64,000 nt of DNA from Ciona savignyi (lineage: Eukaryota; Chordata; Ascidiacea; Phlebobranchia; Cionidae), in assembly GCA_000149265.1 (NCBI GenBank), contig CH000017.1, forward strand, positions 187,736-251,735, read 5' to 3'. Below, piece by piece: positions 1-14,700 of this stretch. Below the pieces are notes generated by a model that did not search any database, was not told where the DNA came from, and saw only the letters and a list, made by a program, of their open reading frames with translations. Made by a program: the position numbers and the translations under genes. Every line of letters begins with the position of its first letter. The first letter of the stretch is position 1.

Positions 1-3000
1 CATCGAACTAGTTTCAATAGGCCTATTACATAAGAAGTTCCCGTTCAATAATCCCTTTATTAAGTAGATTTTCATTTTTTTAAGATTTGAATGCGACCAG
101 ATGTACATTTTACCACCTTAACAAATGAGATTTTTTCCTGTAGAGACAAATCTTAATTGGTAGTTCGTCAAAGTGCGTTTAAATTCAAGTTTGGCGCCGA
201 TAAAGCTGTCTCCATTAGTTTACCTGCCGTAGCACCACATTCTGGACTGAATGAAGACCCATGTTTAATTGATGGTGGGAATTCGTGTATATAACAACCG
301 AACACCGTGTATATTCCACCAAATTTCCAAACCGCAATGCGAAAATCCGTAAGTAAACAAAGTTGTAAATGAGAGAAAATGAAATATTCGCACAGTGATT
401 TTCACCAGTCCGCCTATTTTCGTTTTTATGGTTAGAATTTTCGTAGTTTCAATTTAACTGTAAATGCGATCTTTCGTGAACAAAATAGAAACACTTCTTA
501 TACTGAGATCTGAAACTAGAAACTCTTTTACTTTATTTACCAGTATTCTTTAGACGGGTATTTGTAGTTACACGCCGAATTGTTTCTCTATGTACTCAAT
601 ACAATTTTCTAGCTTCAGTTTTAATTAGTGACTTACAAGAAATTCACATTTGCATGGAAAATGGCACATGTTTGTGGTAAGGTTTAATAAGCACATTTCC
701 GCTTTATCCAACAAATGTTTTTGGCGACAAATTAATCTAGGAACGGTTCGACCCGTCGGTGTATGTAATCATTGTATACTCTAATATGTGGAGCATGTGT
801 CGTGAAAACACCAATGGTAATCCACATGTAGTAGGTCCGTTTCACCTAGTTTATGTTTGATCTGTCATTTGAACGTAAGGGTTCACTTGGCAAGTAAGCA
901 ACTGTGGCTGAAAATGTCAGTCTGTACTCGATAAACACCTTTATTAACCAAACTCTGTCTTATCTTTCTTAACATCTCAGCCTAAGGTGTATCACTTATC
1001 ACAACTATAAATCTTAAAAATATTATGCAAAGCACGTCATTTACAGCGATTGTAATACGGTTGGCCGTAGCAATTTAGTCATACGAGTTGTAGCCATTAA
1101 TACGTTTTTATTGTCGCTTGTGTCTTTGTGCAAGGTATTTAGCTGAAGTTGCGATAGATTGTAATAGCTCCTACGAAGTAACTACAGTCCTCTAACCGCT
1201 GGTAAGATACTTATTTTACCGGCTTGGTTTCGTACTCACGGTAGGCTCGCCACTATCCTATCTTTTAACTATTATTTCAAGCAAGTTCGGCTTTAGAATT
1301 GGTAGTGTGAATAAAATGTTTTATACCCGTAAAACAAAAAAAGGGGTAACCCCAGTGGCAATCATCAGCATCAGACTACCCTTGTGGACCAGTGGGTTAC
1401 CGAAGTTAATGCAGTTGTATAAGGTTTATAAATATAATTACATATCCGTATCGTTTAAGTAGAGTCCGTCACTTTACTGGGTTCTAGCGGAGCTCGCTAA
1501 GTGCCTTGCTGAAGGATGTAACCGACTAAGCAGACGTTCGAACCGACTGAGTTATATGTGGGAGGAGTACATAAGATTATCTGTAAGCACAGATTTGAAA
1601 TGACCACCGCTATTTTTCATTATAACAACGAACGGCAAAAACGCCTAACACGATACCATTGCAAGATTGTAGTTTATTACCGTAGGCTCTCATTTTTTTT
1701 TAAAAAAGAGGAAAGTTGAGAAGGGGCAAGTGAATGACATTATTAAAAGGGTTTCGACGAGTCCGCCAATTCGCCTTACCGAATATGTTGGGCCGTTGCA
1801 ACTATAACTCTGCTTTCCCGCTTTGTCTAGCATGCTTCGCCCAAAACAGAAAACTGCCAGCTATTTCAATCGGCCAAATGGTACAAAAACCTGTCACCTA
1901 TTTTCATGGCATTCAGGGACGATATGATATAAGAGTGTAAGATATATTCGCCCACATTAAATCAGGGTTTAATCGATGCACCAACAGCACTCTCTAATCC
2001 CCTTGCTTTATTGCTGATTATGCAAGTATTGATCCCACGCTGTAGAGTGCCCAATATCCCCGTAAATATTAATACATGTAAAACGTATTTAAGGGGAGAC
2101 ACTGGATCTGAAGTGGTGTGCGATCGATTAGTGATACGTTATAAGTAAAGCACTATATTGCGGTCAAAGGCCATTTAATTCAAAATGGTCCAACAGGCTT
2201 GCTTTAGGCTTTTGCATGAATCGTTTAGCACAGTGCGAAATTATATACTGTTCATTTGAAATTTTGACAGAATCAGTAACACAAGTGGGCTCATATATAC
2301 GTGTTCTGGTATTGGCTTGTATTATTATCTACAACCTATAGCCTATATATTCAGAGTTTGCACCACGTCATTACAGTAAGGACAGATGTGCGGATAGGTC
2401 TACCATAAGCTCAATCCGCAGTGAGTAGTATTATTGAAAATATTGTCTTCAGAAAATGGCGTACCTGACTCGTAAATCAAGTATGCTCTTATAAAGAAAT
2501 CGATATTTAGTAGAGTGTAGTCGCTGGCTGCGGTACTGGTCTGCAAAATCACCGTTGACGTACTTTTAGCTCATGGTGATACACGCAAGAATCGATATTT
2601 GCTTAAGATGAATTTTGGAACAAAATCCTGCACAAAATACGCGGTATTGGGAAATGAACGTTGGTTAATGGGACTGCTTGTATACCTACTAAAAGACCAT
2701 TGCGGGTGGCTGGAATTTGCTTGTGTCCCTCCCATACTGCAGCTTTGTTTTTATAGTCCATTTCCTTGTCAAATCCAGTCAGTTACGGAACCAGCGAAAA
2801 TCAGTAAAACAATTTAGTCGCCAAATGAGTCTCCTGTACGGAGCTTATGATGAATTATGCATAACTAGGGAAGAAGGCGGGCAGAAGAGTTATTTTGTCG
2901 ACGTAATACTGCAAAAGAAATCTGCGGGTGCGAGATTTAAGCCTAGATTATATACCATCTTCCATCCAATTCTAGTTGTTTATACAGAATAGCGCTAAGA

Positions 3001-6000
3001 TGTTTATATTTCGACACTCATCTATATAGCCCTACACAGTAAACTAATTAGAATTCTAGCATCAGCAATTTAGAAGAATGGTATTCGCGATTAATCTAAG
3101 ACCACAATTGGTTGGAATTTGACTACTGTCGCAGCGGCAACGTTATCAGAGCTGTGGATAGGGCGATTGGTGATGAAAGTTACGAATAAGCATTACTGCT
3201 GTGAAAGCGGAACCGTGCAGAATTGACAATGCGTAGTTTTGTCCGTATCAAGGATAAGCGAGTTCAGGGAAAAGGCACCGTGTAGGCCTATATATACATA
3301 AACAATTATTAAGATTCTATTTGAATAAGATCAGATGATACCAAGTAGTCTACGTAACAATCATTTAATTGTTGCGCATTCTATGTGGTCGGTTGAAATA
3401 TCTTCTTTCTAGAAGTTTCCAGATCAGTTTTAAATAATGCGCGAAAATTCTGTTTGACTTTGTGTGGTCAATAGTCCAGCGCACTTTTTCGGCCATCCGA
3501 TGTTATTCGCTGCTGGACATATACGCCCGTTTGTCACACACAGAGATTAATACGACCCATGTGCATCAGTTTTGTTTGCCTTTCATCTCGTAACGAACGA
3601 CAATAAAATTGGTTAACATTTTTCACATTAAACCAAACCTCGACTACAAACCAAAATCGTGACGTGGATTTGTTGGTGGCCAGGCAACCGGTTAATTTGA
3701 TTTTCGTATTAACGAGTTTCTGATGGGAATGGTCAGCCGGCGAGAGTAAAAATTTAATTAGGTCACTGTTAATTACATTAAATTTCAAGTGATTTATTTT
3801 ACAGCGTCAGCACACCTGGTCAGGAAAGAACGTCATGCTTCATTGCAGTTGCTTAATTGTGCAGAATATATAGACCCGTTTTATACTTTGGGACTCATGT
3901 GATACGTCGTTGTCGCAATCGATTCTTTCTGTTTTTGTTTTAACTCTTTGCGGGCTGTTTTTACTTTGAGAGTTACTCTCTTGGCGAAGCCACTGTTTAC
4001 GGGTTCGTGCTTTTTCGTTTTGTGCGATTAATTATTTATATCCCACTTCGACGCAGCACCACGCAAAAGGTCGTCGGCAAGTGGCTATAGATATGAGACG
4101 GGTCAGTTTCCTCGTTCGTTTTGTTACCGATGACCAACAGGGTACTCATTATCAAGACGCTAGGTCTTCTAGCACGAGTCACCAGGCCTCCTTCTACCAG
4201 TTGCAGTTTCAGGCGACCTCAATTTAGCCAGAATACGAGAAAAACTAGACTTTGAATCACCGGACAGTCGTATAACATGGCAGGATAACCAAGTAATACT
4301 ACAGAAAGGGAAATTTAGAAAAAAAATCACTGTAAGCTAAGTCTCATTTCTGCCTTAACTGCGTAACCTTAATTTTAGCATTTTCCCTATAGTCTCCTTG
4401 TTTTAGCTTTTCTTGGTATCCGTTCAAAAGTTTGTTAGTTGGTCAAAACTTTATTTTGCCCGGAGAGGTTTCGTCAAACGAAGTAGTTGGAAACGCGTAC
4501 ATACTTTCTAAGATTGTATGATAATAGTTAAACGCCTCCCATACACTTATACACCGGGTTATTTTTAGCACCAAAAACTAATATTCACATGAGCTAGCGA
4601 AATTCAGTATATTTATAGCTTTGTCCACTTATTTCAAGAAAACTTTATAGGGTAGTATATTTATGTTTTATCCCCGTGAATGGAAAAACCAATGAGTTTA
4701 ATACACGGGCAATCGTTAAATGACATTGCGCCAACCGTCGGGTAACCTGAGCTATTACAGTGCGTTGTGTACGATTCAAACGTTCCTTTAATTTATTAAA
4801 ATCCATTAATCCGCTGGGTTTAGGTAATGTCCGCTAAGTACCTTGCCCAAAAACCCAACCGACTAGCTGACGACCAGTTTCGAATCTGCAACCTTTTGGT
4901 TGAAAAGTATTGCACTAATTCATCAGACTATTCGGACAATAAGCTGTGTTCTTGTGCTGAAAGTTTCTTGGTAATCCCCCTATAATTTTGTACACATTAG
5001 TGATAATCTTAATTGTCAGGATGTCAAACCCTGTCAAGTAACGAAGTTTTACGTCACTTCCTTGCAATGTCTTGTTCGCCCGTTCGGTGTCGATTCTGTA
5101 TAGTGATTGTAATCTTGAGAGTAAACCCTCGAATTCGACGTAATCGTTGCGTAAACTGGTGGTTAATCAGTAACTTTCAGTTGTACGTTCGGCGAATCTC
5201 ACTCAACGTCTAATTTACATCTAGTTTTTCCGCAGTATCGAAAATCGAAAGTGAAGCTGTTGTATTTTTAGCTACTGGTTGAACGGAGATTTAAATCCTG
5301 CAGTTGAAATGGTGATCTAGAAAGCTATTTTGCTGGTTCAAGTGAATGAACGTTGTATTTATTGGCGTTCCTTTGATGCACTATTAACGGTGACTTGTGT
5401 CTGAACGCCTAATGACCCCATGTTGGCATAATAGAGTGGTTGGATTTAAAGCAATCCACGTTTCCGATGAGGTTAGCTAACGTTGGCGTGCAGCGTTCCC
5501 GTAAACGGCGTGCGGTTTAGGTTTTTCGAATTAATCACGTTTTGCATTGTTGTCTATTATGGGATTGTGGCTCTTTTCGTGTTCCATTCAATTTGCGCAG
5601 CGTCGCTTTTTTTGTTGCGGGCAAGAAAGACGATCCTGCGGCTAGCACAACTTAATTGTTCTCTGCAGTGACGTAAAGCGTCGTCCGTAGCGACCAATGC
5701 GTGCTCAGTCTTGTTCGGTTCAACAGGCTAATTATAAGGGATAACATTATCTTAAAGGACTTTGCTTCTCAGGTGCTTTTTGAAATTCCATGGTGCCCAG
5801 CGATTAGAAGTTAAGGTGGCATTGTAGTCCAGCCGTATTTTAGCACGTTTTACCAGCCGTTAAGAGAAATTGGATATGTGGATTGAAGCGTCTGGTTCCT
5901 CAAGATAACATTCCAAAGCTACTAGAGCAAGGCATTGTCCGTATGACGTGTTGAACAAACGGAAACATAGCTGTCGGTCGAGCTCCTTCTATAGAAGATA

Positions 6001-9000
6001 TATAAAGTTAAAGTGAACATCTATACTTATACTAAAAATTAAGCAAATTGTTAATACTATAAAGCCCGGTAAACGCTGGTGGCAATTCTGTGTGATACAG
6101 CCGTTCATTACATTGTATCGATAAACAAAGGTAAAATAGTTATATATTTCTAGTGCATTCTTAATTTTACATGTAGTGATCACAAGGCAATGCATATGCA
6201 ACCTGGTATCGTATTGCTTGCCGTGATCACAAGGCGAATCGTTGGTTTGAATTTACGGTAGAACTAACCTGCGCACTCTGTCTCTTTTCTCGGAGAGGAC
6301 CGGTTAAAATGAAGCGTTATTGTCAAGTGTGCTTTACGGCTCGTTGAGAATGGGGCGTCTGTGCGTGATTGCCTCTCTGCTTTGCGTAAAACGTAGCTTG
6401 GAGATCGTTCGGAGATGCGATAACGTTATTTGAGCTGGTTCGTGCGTGCGCCCGTTAGCAGCCCATTGGTTTCAGACTTCCAGTCCGGAAAAAAAAACAA
6501 TTCTTAGACAGTACGCAAGAATAATAAGAAGGATACACATTAAATTCAACGCAATTTAGATCTAAGTGTAATGCATGAACTTAGTATAGCTTTGCGTGAA
6601 TATATTTCTAAATAACTGCAGTCGCATTGGCGGGAATACCTTTCATCGGCATTAGTATAGATATAGATCGTACCAGTAATAACTTCAGTATATCCTCACA
6701 TGCATTACAAGTGCACACGAAGAAATAGTGATATTACAGTTGCAGTAATTTATGTGCCTGCTTTCTTGCGTCGTTTTCTTGTCTGAAAACGTCTGGCCCT
6801 GGGCAATTTAGCGTCGTATTAGAGTATAATCGCAAATGTTCGCCAACAATTTACCTTGTTTAAATAGCGACTTTGTGCGCGCTCCTATTATAGTACGTCA
6901 GGTAATGTCAACATGGGGGTGGATTCTACCATAGCATTTGCGCCGGATCCATTCGTCGGGACGTATGATTAAACTTCGCCTCTTGTCAAGGCTATTATTC
7001 CGATCTACCGACGCTCCTATAGCCGTTAACCTTGACCGCGAAGTGCTTGTCTTACTCTGGCCGGTCTGCTAGTTTTCAATGCCCCAGCTACTGAGAATAT
7101 TAAATGCTGTGGGAAAGTTTTTGCGCACTTTACGGCCTTGAGCTTTTAGTTTTGAGGTAAAATATAAAGGTTGTTTGGACACGGTTTGGCAATGTTTCGC
7201 CTAAGTCGCTAAGGTTGTGTCTACCCCGACGTTTACACCGTTCTGGGAGGTCTCGGGATATGAATTAAAATTTACGACTTGGAAGGCTGCGGCAATGAAT
7301 ATTTTTCTTGTTTTCGGAGTAGCGACGTGTCAAGCACGCTATCACGTACGTCATGTTCCCTCAAATACGCGCGCTCGATCACGCAAATCAATTTCGAACC
7401 TTGTTTATAGTCGGCCACTCAACCTAAACCGAGACGAGGCAACTGCCTAATGGTGTGGCGCATTCAGATGATAGCGGGAATGCTTCAAAACAACCGCAGG
7501 TTTGAAATTCCATCTCTTATTCGTGCTTTGGTTTGTACTCTGCGATTCACAGTCATTTTGGGTCAAATACCGCGTTTATTTTACTTTAATGCAATTAGTT
7601 CAGGTCGAGTGGCGATACGTAATCTAGGTATATGTTTTTCAAGCACTCTTCACGTGCGTGCGTCGTCTATACTGTGAGATTATCCTTCGTTTATCGATTT
7701 TCGCTATACAACACCTTGCCGTTTACTCATCGGCGTTTCGAGAATACCGCGTTGTTTATTTCGCCCACCGACCTATTGCGTCAATGGAAAGCGCTGTAGC
7801 TACGTTCATTATGCAATGTCGCTGAAAGATTTATTCTTTCAATGATGACCGCACGTCCCGGGCTAGCTCGTACAAAGCCGTGAACCTATTATGTTGCTCG
7901 AGCCAGGTTACGTAAGCTTTTTCAGCTGAGGTATTCGAAACAAGACTATGACGGGAAAGACAGATAGATAGCTGAATTGTATGGCTGCTCTCTATTATGA
8001 CTTCGTACTTAAATAGATTGTTATGGTCTGGCTGAAAGTCGTGAAACGCCACTAAAGGTGACCGATCAGCACAGAATGTGCACAGGTTATCTACTGTAGT
8101 TTTGCCGTTTTATTGTACTTTTGCCGTTTTATCCTGCCACCTTAAAATAATTATGACATTATTCTTTAATGTGGTAAAGGGGCGAAAACTTTTAACTAAA
8201 CTAAACTAATACCTTATCGTTTTGTTTTTCTTGCGAACCAATATTTTTGTTACAGTCAAAATTCATGCTTTGTTCTCGTAAAGCATTGAGTTTCCAATTA
8301 CTACCGACAATTAAACGACAGTCAATTTATTTACTAATTAAACAGTCTTTGTCGTTAGAGTTAGTCATTTGTTTTTCAGTAATGAAGACGCAAGCTGCCC
8401 CTGTGCGTTGTTATTTAAAAGTGATTCAGATTTGCAATCTGTTTTGGCTGCAACGGCCTTCCGTACAACCTGTATGTGTATGAATGTTGTTTCCACAAAA
8501 CCGCAGTCGTATTGTGCTTAGCACAAGGTCGTAGACTTTTATAACTAGTTTAAGAGATACAATCTGTTGCATTTGAGAGAAAAATTATGGTTTATTATTG
8601 CAACGCGGCCTATCGTGGCGTTATGAGAACCTATCTAGGCCGCAAACGTGGAAAATGAGCGTCTGGATACTGCCGACACCGGGCATTTATTATTTATCAA
8701 TCCCGTAGACGTGTTTGCGTGATACCGCTGTTATAACGTGTGATTGATGTTCCACCCTTAACAATGGCACGGCGCCCGAAATAGACGATCTAATGCGTTA
8801 GGGTTCACGTCCATTAGATGAAGCCTTTATGGAGGAGTATTGCTATATCCAAGTTTAGTTCTACCAGAATGTAAAACTGATGTTTAAATTTAGATCCTAG
8901 ATAATCAACTTAACGGTCATCTAATCGTTTCCCCTTTCGCGCCTAAGTGCACCCAATGGGCTATGGAAATGTGTACAATTGCAAGCAGGGCTTAGCAGTA

Positions 9001-10551
9001 TCAAAGCTAGCTGTCGTCGCTTACATTTAAATTTATTACCGTCCGTAGCTGACCTGAGACAAACGAGGCCGAAAGGTCATACTGCCTGGCGATTCGGATT
9101 TCATCGAGCTATCACACTGTCAAAAAGTAGGCGAGTTACATTGGAACTATATTCGGTTTGACGTAAAACAACCCATGGCTAATTAAAGATGTCCGGATCT
9201 TAGTAAGACGTGGTAATTACAATTGCGAAGTGAGTGATAACCGACGCATGCTGCTGTTATCACTGAACCTTCTTGGTTCCATATTTAGCGCCGTTAAAAT
9301 TCCAGTTGTCCTTACGTCATTACGGCGGACTCGTGAATTTGTCCGTTTTTTGGTTAGATATGTTGGATTTTATTACTTCTACAATACAGAATGGATTCAC
9401 GTTACCAGTTAATGCAGTAGGACGCATTACTTGGTTCCAATTGTACCGTCGTGACCTTACCAGCTATGCAAAGCCCGCAGTGCTTTACGTAGGTGAACAG
9501 CTGCGTGTCTAAATGCAGACCCGCCTGCCGGTCGAGCTGGCAGTGTAAGAGATCCTGCTAGTACGATCTATTCGCTTATCCAGAGCCTACGGTAGCACGA
9601 GGAACAGCCTCGCGGGAAAGCGCATGTCGAATTCGACAAAGAAGGCGAGGTTCTTGGAGGTGACTTACCGCGTTGGAATCCATTCCGCCACTTGCTACCC
9701 CAGATGTACAGAGAATACTTTCGAAAGGTCGAGTTTTACTACGCTGGGAAATATTAAGTTCAGAATTTGTGAAATGTTCCCGTCTCGTGCAATAGTGGCA
9801 CTATGTTAACGAAATATTTTAGAATGATTTAGACTTCCCGTTGCACAAACAGTAAAGCCTACTTGTTATACCTTCAAATCGATTATAAGCATTCATTGGA
9901 TTCTATCCTTGGGAAATTAAATTTTTATTTAAATAAAGCATTTTCGAAGCATTGATTTATAAATTTAAATCGACAGACCGTTTTACGCGATTACTCCCCA
10001 AAGAGTTAGATAACTAAACTCGGACCGTAAGGGAGGGTTCTCATATAACCTACCGTGATAGCTGCCCGGTTTGCCAGACGGCCACTCCACAAGGACAAAT
10101 CTGTTCGAAAGGTTAAGCGTCCTTAACCTTAATTCGATTAGGCGACAGCAGAGTTCTCCATGGCGGTTTAGATTCAGTAGTAATCTCAATCCAGATAAAT
10201 TATTTAGTGGTGCCTATTCTACCAGTATATAGATAGAGAACAATGTAGTTACATCGTTATTAATAGTACAAAATACCAAGGAAAATCGCCCAGATTAGCG
10301 GGCATGGCAAGGGAAAGTTTGCGACAGGCACATTTAATAATAACTACTTTTTTGTATAAGTTGCAATAACTTATTTGGTGTTGACTGTTTTAACTAGAAA
10401 CCTTTGCTTTTAAAGGGATCTTGGTAGACAACATATAGGTCTGTGTCGTCCTTTAACTCTGGCCACAATGGATTCACAATAGAGCAAAGTAAAATAACAA
10501 GGATCGGCCCATACGCTGGTAGATTTTCACGTTGGAAACTCAGCTACAAAC
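1..10551. other. gene-poor 5' interval, no recognised gene
   Basis: I see no recognisable protein domain, no signal-peptide start exon and no convincing splice-bounded exon here on either strand. Open frames are 60-80 codons, overlap on both strands and look like chance. Two diverged copies of the window's main SINE-like family lie at about 1313-1570 and 4655-4945. The end of the interval must hold the promoter and 5' UTR of the exchanger gene, but I could not place a TATA box or a 5' non-coding exon. Confidence 0.5.
4655..4945 (-). mobile_element. SINE-like family 1, near full-length diverged copy
   Basis: It reads on the + strand as the reverse of the element: tttatccccgtgaatgg, cacgggcaatcg, ccgtcgggtaac, then the tRNA-like end with gaccagtttcgaatctgcaa. 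A second, more decayed copy is at about 1313-1570. Confidence 0.75.
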
Positions 10552-11736
10552 ATGCCAAGCAGGAATAGAAGTTGGTGTCTTCCCAGTTTGTGTGTTCTTT
10601 GTTGTTTGCTTTTTGTTGTACTGGATCGGCCTAATGGGGCTTCCGCCCAGCTGCCCGAAGCAGACGACGGACTGGACAGGTGCCACCCGAATAAGACTAA
10701 GTATGAACGCAAGTGTGTACGGGGCGTTCTACTGCCGCTGTGGCCACCCGCTGAAATCACAAGAATAACAGTGGCGGACCAGGTGGGCCGAGCCATTGTC
10801 TACCTTGTCGCGCTTATTTACCTCTTCCTCGGTGTGTCGATCGTCGCTGATCGGTTCATGGCTTCCATAGAAGTGATCACATCTAAAGAGAAAATCGTTG
10901 TGTACCGAAGATCAGACGGCGAAGAGGCAACAACCACAGTCCGAATTTGGAATGAAACTGTTTCGAATTTAACCCTCATGGCTCTTGGCTCGTCAGCGCC
11001 GGAAATTATGCTTTCTGTTATTGAAATCATTGGTAAAAAATTTAGAGCCGGTGACCTCGGTCCGTCTACTATTGTCGGGAGTGCTTCGTTCAACCTGTTT
11101 ATTATCATTGCTATTTGCATGTACGTGATTCCAGATGGAGAGACTCGCAAAGTCAAACATCCGCGGGTGTTCTTTATTACAGCTACCTGGAGCATCCTCG
11201 CCTATGTTTGGATGTACATCATCCTAGCAGTGTCCTCGTACGGAGTGGTGGAGATATGGGAGGGTGTACTTACGTTCCTATTCTTTCCGATGCTCGTTGT
11301 ACTGGCGTGGATAGCCGACCGCCGTCTGCTGGTCTACAAGTACATGTACAAACGCTACAGGGCGAGGAGACAGAACATTATCGTTGAAACGGAAGGCAGT
11401 GCGCTGGATGAAGACGAAAACCACGATGGCGCCACCATGCTCAACATGGTGAACTTGGAAGATGGTACGAATGGCCTACAAGCCGACCCACAAGTTTACG
11501 CAACCGATCCCTTAATTGGTGACCCCGAAAGCAGCCGAAAAGCAATGGTCCGCATAATGCGGGAACTGCGGAAAACCCACCCTGATGCTGACATGGCGGA
11601 ACTTGCCAGATTGGCCAGCGTTGAGGCGCTGAGCAACCAGCCAAAAAGCCGCGCTTTCTACAGGATTCAAGCCACGAGGAAAATGACTGGGGCAGGAAAT
11701 ATTCTGAACAAAGGAAAACCGGACCAAGCAAAAACG
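10552..11736 (+). CDS. NCX exon 1: N-terminal membrane half, alpha-1 repeat and XIP region
   Basis: A single 1185-bp exon carries codons 1-395: signal-like peptide, first membrane cluster with the ion-binding alpha-1 repeat, the XIP autoinhibitory segment and the start of the large cytoplasmic loop. It ends in phase 0 at aaaacg|gtgagt. Reading on into the intron adds only four codons before a stop, so the donor is well supported. Packing this half into one large exon resembles the large first coding exon of vertebrate SLC8A1 (family knowledge). Confidence 0.95.
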
Positions 11737-14700
11737 GTGAGTTGGATTTAATTGTGAATATATTTTTTAATTAACCCGACTCTAACCATAGGTGTCATTT
11801 TTGTCATTTTTAATGAATGTATGAGTTTCACTATGGCTACACGTTATATTGCTTTGTGCTTGCAATTATGCGAATATTGAATATATGCCTATTAAATTAA
11901 TGGAACGGCACATGGGTCAGCGCATTTGTATCCCAGTGATTTGTTAAAGGCTTCGTATACGTAAGACGAAGTTTTTAATGCGAAATAATCCAGATATATC
12001 GAAGAACAATGCATCAATCGATAGCTTTTTCGAATGCGTCCCCATAGGTGTGATTATAACTGCAATATAAAAACGAATTCAAAATTGGGAAAATTGAGTT
12101 GAGAGCTTTCGCAAAATCGAAATCAATTCGCAGAAAAGGCCCATAAAAAGGAGTTGCATTCTTTAATCTGCAGTGGCGTACCACGCTAGTAAATCTAACC
12201 AACTATGTTAATGAAAAGAGAACAAATCTATGTGCTCTGTGCCAAAAGTAGCACGCACACTCTCACATCTAAAACGAAATTTGTAATACCCATATTTTGG
12301 TGCGCAGAATTTTATAACTCCAATTTAATTTATTTGCAGTCGGACAATCTTTCCATGGTGTTAGAAGACCCCGACGACGCCGTGGCGAAAATCTACTTTG
12401 ATCCTGCCGAATACAAAGTAATGGAAAATTGCGGTGTCGCCCAACTACAGGTATTCACGGGCCTCGGCCGCTTGTTTCGCTCAGTATAAACTCTTTGCGG
12501 CGACGCAGTACAAACCGGTATAGTCTGAGAATGTATTGGAAGAACGCTATACTGATGCCATGTGTCAAAACGAATTCTTTTTAACTTACCATGCTTCTAA
12601 ACATTGGCTGTATTGATTTAGAGTATTGAATAATCAAGATGCCATATCATATTTCATAGGCTTACGGATACTGATCCATATATCCTGTGGCTGATGTATC
12701 CCGGATGTCGTAAAATAATGAATAAAAACAATTGCAAATTCAGTTGTCTGTCACATTGTGTTAAATTGAATGACATTTAGTTTGTATGAAATTGGGTTGA
12801 ATCAAGTTTATTAAAAAGCCAATACCCAGCAATCGGAATCTGTCTACCGTACTTATATTATATTTCAAAATTGATTTCCTTGTCAGTTATGTAGAAAATA
12901 AAAAAATAAATGCGATTTTTAGTCATTTGTCTGCATAGCATATTTGGTTGGATCAAAACCGACCTCTGGATTAATCGGTTGTGTTCTTGGGTAAGCCCCT
13001 AAGAGAACATCACCTTAACCCAGTAGATAAATGGGTAAAATAAAACAGAAGCAACGTCTTAATCATATTACGCACTGCTGTAGCTCCAGTAATGCAATGA
13101 TTGGCATAGGACAACGGTCAACGGTCCTTACATGTTTCAATACACAGGGTTAAAGTATGAATACTTTATTCTGTTAAGCTGGGGTTACCTTTTACAGGTT
13201 GTACGGACAGGCGGCGACCTGAACACGACACTGTACGTTGATTACCAGACGGAAGACGGCACCGCGAACGCCGGGTCTGATTTCGTACACGCCGAGGACA
13301 CGCTCGTTTTCAAACCCGGCGAGACAACGCGCACCATCGATATCGTTATCATGGATGACGACATTTTCGAAGAGGATGAGTACTTCCGGGTTAAGCTTTG
13401 CAACGTCAGATCCGGCGACGCGGACGGCATGTTCGACACGAAGGGCAACTCAATGCAGGTGGCGAGACTCGAACCGCCAGCGGTTGCGACCGTGGTTATA
13501 TTAGACGATGATCATGCCGGTGTGTTCTCGTTCCCCGAGCCCAGCATCACGGTAAGTTTGGAAAGCAATACTTTAGCCACACCATGTGTTTAAATTTGGT
13601 GGGTTATACACAGCAATTCATGGTTTTAACACCAACTACAACATAACATCTGTGCCTTAATACCAACAACCACACTGAAATCATATACCCAGTGATGGGA
13701 TTCAAGAGGTTCGCATGGGTTCGGTCGAATCCGTTCTTGGAACGTCGGGATAATTACAGATCCGATTCTTGCTTTTTTTACAGTTATACCTTTTAGGAAA
13801 CCTGCTGTTAGTAAGTACGATACAAAACAGAACCTGTTCTTAAAATTTTAAATCCCATTACTGGTTATACACCCAACTCTACAAGAACACATTAAAATTA
13901 TATACCCAATCCCATTCATATTGGTGCGATTTTACTGATACAGTTCTTTAAGAAACATTTTAACTAGTTATCGCTTATTAATATTTTTTATTATTGATAC
14001 AAATTATCCAAGAGGTATTCTTTCATGTTCGGTTTAAATCATCAAACTGATAAGGTGACAATATACCACTTATCAGTAATTGATGTGCTAAAGCTATTAT
14101 ACAGTGTATTGCGGTATTTAATAATGCGTATGACCTGTACCCCAACATTGCGTCTATTGTTTTACAATAACTAAAAGCGTGTTTTCCTCCGTGTGTACTG
14201 TACGGAGACGCTAATTTAAACTGTATGCCGAGTCTGGAACACGCACTCCTCCGAATGGTGGCCACGCGCTATCCAACGAGCTTACCGCAGATGAAGAATT
14301 AATCTTTCGACTCTTCGTACAGTCATTATCATTCACGAGTACTTAAATTCATGTAGTCACCTTATGTGACAGATGTAAATGACCCCTATGTTAATGTTAA
14401 ATTGCCCACCCTATGTGACAGAGGATATAATATCCGCGCTCTCTTCGTACAGTCATTTAATTCATGAGTACTAAATTCATGTAGGCACCCTATGTGACAA
14501 AAGTAAATGAAGCCTATCCTATGTTCATGTTAAATTGCCTACCCTATGTGACAGAGGATATAAAATCCGCGCTGAAAATGATTGAAAGCTGTCGTGTGGA
14601 CAGACGACGTAGGGCGAGATATCCTACCTAGCTTTAATTGAAGGCGGGCGGTTTATGGCTTGATGTAAGCCGGGAATAACTTATGTGAGTGCTTGCTTGG

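Noticed and set aside
7217-7677. Adjacent 77- and 75-codon + frames
   Set aside because: No recognisable domain and no splice or start context distinguishing them from chance.
10818-11731. Minus-strand frames opposite NCX exon 1
   Set aside because: Antisense shadows of a GC-richer coding exon.
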